The notes under the pieces: generated by a model
What the model was told of the DNA's origin: nothing
Seen by the model: the letters and a program-made list of their open reading frames with translations, nothing else
Databases searched by the model: none
Shown: piece after piece, positions 6,086-6,567 of the stretch
How positions within the stretch are numbered: position 1 is the first letter of the stretch
How the letters are laid out: every line of letters begins with the position of its first letter
Assembly (NCBI GenBank): GCA_937873165.1
Contig: CALMVH010000054.1
Coordinates: 1,724-8,290, forward strand
Length of the DNA stretch: 6,567 nucleotides
Reading direction: 5' to 3'
Origin: an uncultured Rhodospirillales bacterium
GTDB lineage: Bacteria > Pseudomonadota > Alphaproteobacteria > CALMVH01
Made by a program: the position numbers and the translations under genes

Positions 6086-6111
6086 GCACAGAGTGATACC
6101 TATCGCATACA
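6074..6111. terminator. Strong inverted repeat at the convergent gene ends
   Basis: TGTACGCGATAGG (6074-6086) and CCTATCGCATACA (6099-6111) pair at 12 of 13 positions, with a single C/A mismatch at 6078/6107 and a 12-base loop that itself holds CAC/GTG. The left arm contains the stop codon of the NDUFAF6-like gene. On the minus strand the stem is followed by TATCATTTTC, so it could terminate the right-hand gene; on the plus strand no T tract follows. It also lies exactly where composition drops from GC-rich to AT-rich, so a recombination or insertion boundary is an alternative reading. Confidence 0.5.
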
Positions 6112-6119
6112 GAGAAAGA

Positions 6120-6566
6120 CTACTCCGCAACCATTTCTTCGAGTTCACGATCATTGGAGTCAAACAGCGAGGCGGATACCGGTGCTAGCTTTTGCATTCC
6201 AATCTTAGCGCGTACCAATTCAACAGCCTTGTTTACTGGACCGCGATTTGTGACCGATTTCCCACTTACTATGATCGTATTTTGCCAGATGAGTGAAGTC
6301 CTACGCCAATCAATATCAGTCCCCAAGCGCCTAGCATAATCTTGCCAGTTAGGATAGATTTTAGGATGCGTAAATAAGTCATATGCGATACGAGCCATTA
6401 TAAGAAGTCCAGTTACGGTTAGACAAATATATCCGTCGGATCGCCTTTCTGAAATTAAATCACGTTCGCGTCCTTCTAGAAGAGGTGCTATCTCCAGAAA
6501 AACTGGTATAGAATTTGTAACTATATTTATAAATTCAACAATTCTCGCCTTTTCTACGCTATAATC
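6120..6566 (-). CDS. DGQHR/DndB-like protein, C-terminal part (5' end outside window)
   Basis: The frame is open from the right edge to a TAG at 6122-6120, giving the last 148 residues; the start is not in the window. The ATG at 6398 would leave a 92-residue protein, but 56 upstream codons are open with normal protein-like composition, so I treat it as internal. Residues 51-68 contain TVTGLLIMARIAYDLF; further on come WQDYARRLGTDIDWRRTSLIWQ (from about 75) and then GKSVTNRGPVNKAVELVR. This Trp/Asp-Trp spacing, followed by a Gly and an Asn-rich turn, resembles the C-terminal part of DGQHR-domain proteins, including DndB, the regulator of DNA phosphorothioation genes. I base this on pattern memory and hold it moderately. 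The region is AT-rich (28% GC at 6481-6540, 42% at 6421-6480), unlike the rest of the window, suggesting horizontal transfer. Confidence 0.5.
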   Translation of the reverse strand, partial: DYSVEKARIVEFINIVTNSIPVFLEIAPLLEGRERDLISERRSDGYICLTVTGLLIMARIAYDLFTHPKIYPNWQDYARRLGTDIDWRRTSLIWQNTIIVSGKSVTNRGPVNKAVELVRAKIGMQKLAPVSASLFDSNDRELEEMVAE

Positions 6567-6567
6567 T

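Noticed and set aside
6120..6398. A complete 92-residue gene starting at ATG 6398
   Set aside because: The same frame stays open for another 56 codons to the window edge with plausible protein sequence, so the gene is better read as truncated by the edge.
1..6567. tRNA, rRNA, CRISPR arrays, transposase genes or target-site duplications
   Set aside because: I looked for cloverleaf-like stretches, regularly spaced repeats, transposase frames and matching direct repeats at the ends of the 2795-5233 block and saw none.

Overview
The window is GC-rich chromosomal DNA, most probably from an alphaproteobacterium. The main evidence is the order secD, secF, a Mth938/NDUFAF3-like gene and, further on, a squalene/phytoene-synthase-fold (NDUFAF6-like) gene, which I know as an alphaproteobacterial arrangement. 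The protein sequences of SecD, SecF, the Mth938-like protein and an iron-type superoxide dismutase fit this. I cannot assign an order or genus.

Layout: (1) 1-2794, plus strand: secD (5' end outside the window), secF and a 122-residue Mth938-domain gene, tightly spaced and probably one operon for late Sec export/membrane insertion. (2) 2791-5175, minus strand: reading leftward, an iron superoxide dismutase (sodB), a 375-residue tail-anchored DUF155/RMD1-like protein, and a ccdA-ccdB toxin-antitoxin pair. A hairpin-rich REP-like repeat lies between sodB and the DUF155-like gene. The ccdB stop codon overlaps the Mth938 stop codon inside one CTAG. (3) 5234-6085, plus strand: the squalene/phytoene-synthase-fold gene, which lacks the aspartate motifs needed for prenyl transfer and resembles the mitochondrial complex I assembly factor NDUFAF6. 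(4) 6086-6567: clearly AT-richer DNA holding the 3' end of a minus-strand gene that runs off the right edge and looks like a DGQHR/DndB-type protein, a family linked to DNA phosphorothioation and defence. A strong inverted repeat marks the join between the GC-rich and AT-rich parts.

SecDF completes protein export and membrane insertion. Two neighbours are bacterial relatives of mitochondrial complex I assembly factors (NDUFAF3 and NDUFAF6), and the DUF155-like gene may be related to mitochondrial RMND1. The block therefore reads as a membrane-biogenesis/respiratory-assembly neighbourhood. Into it sit a superoxide dismutase and an addiction module, and at the right edge an accessory, possibly defence-related, segment begins. 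The most noteworthy points are the interrupted assembly-factor cluster, the apparently non-catalytic synthase-fold protein, the CcdB without the classical gyrase-poisoning tryptophan, and the truncated DndB-like gene at the border.
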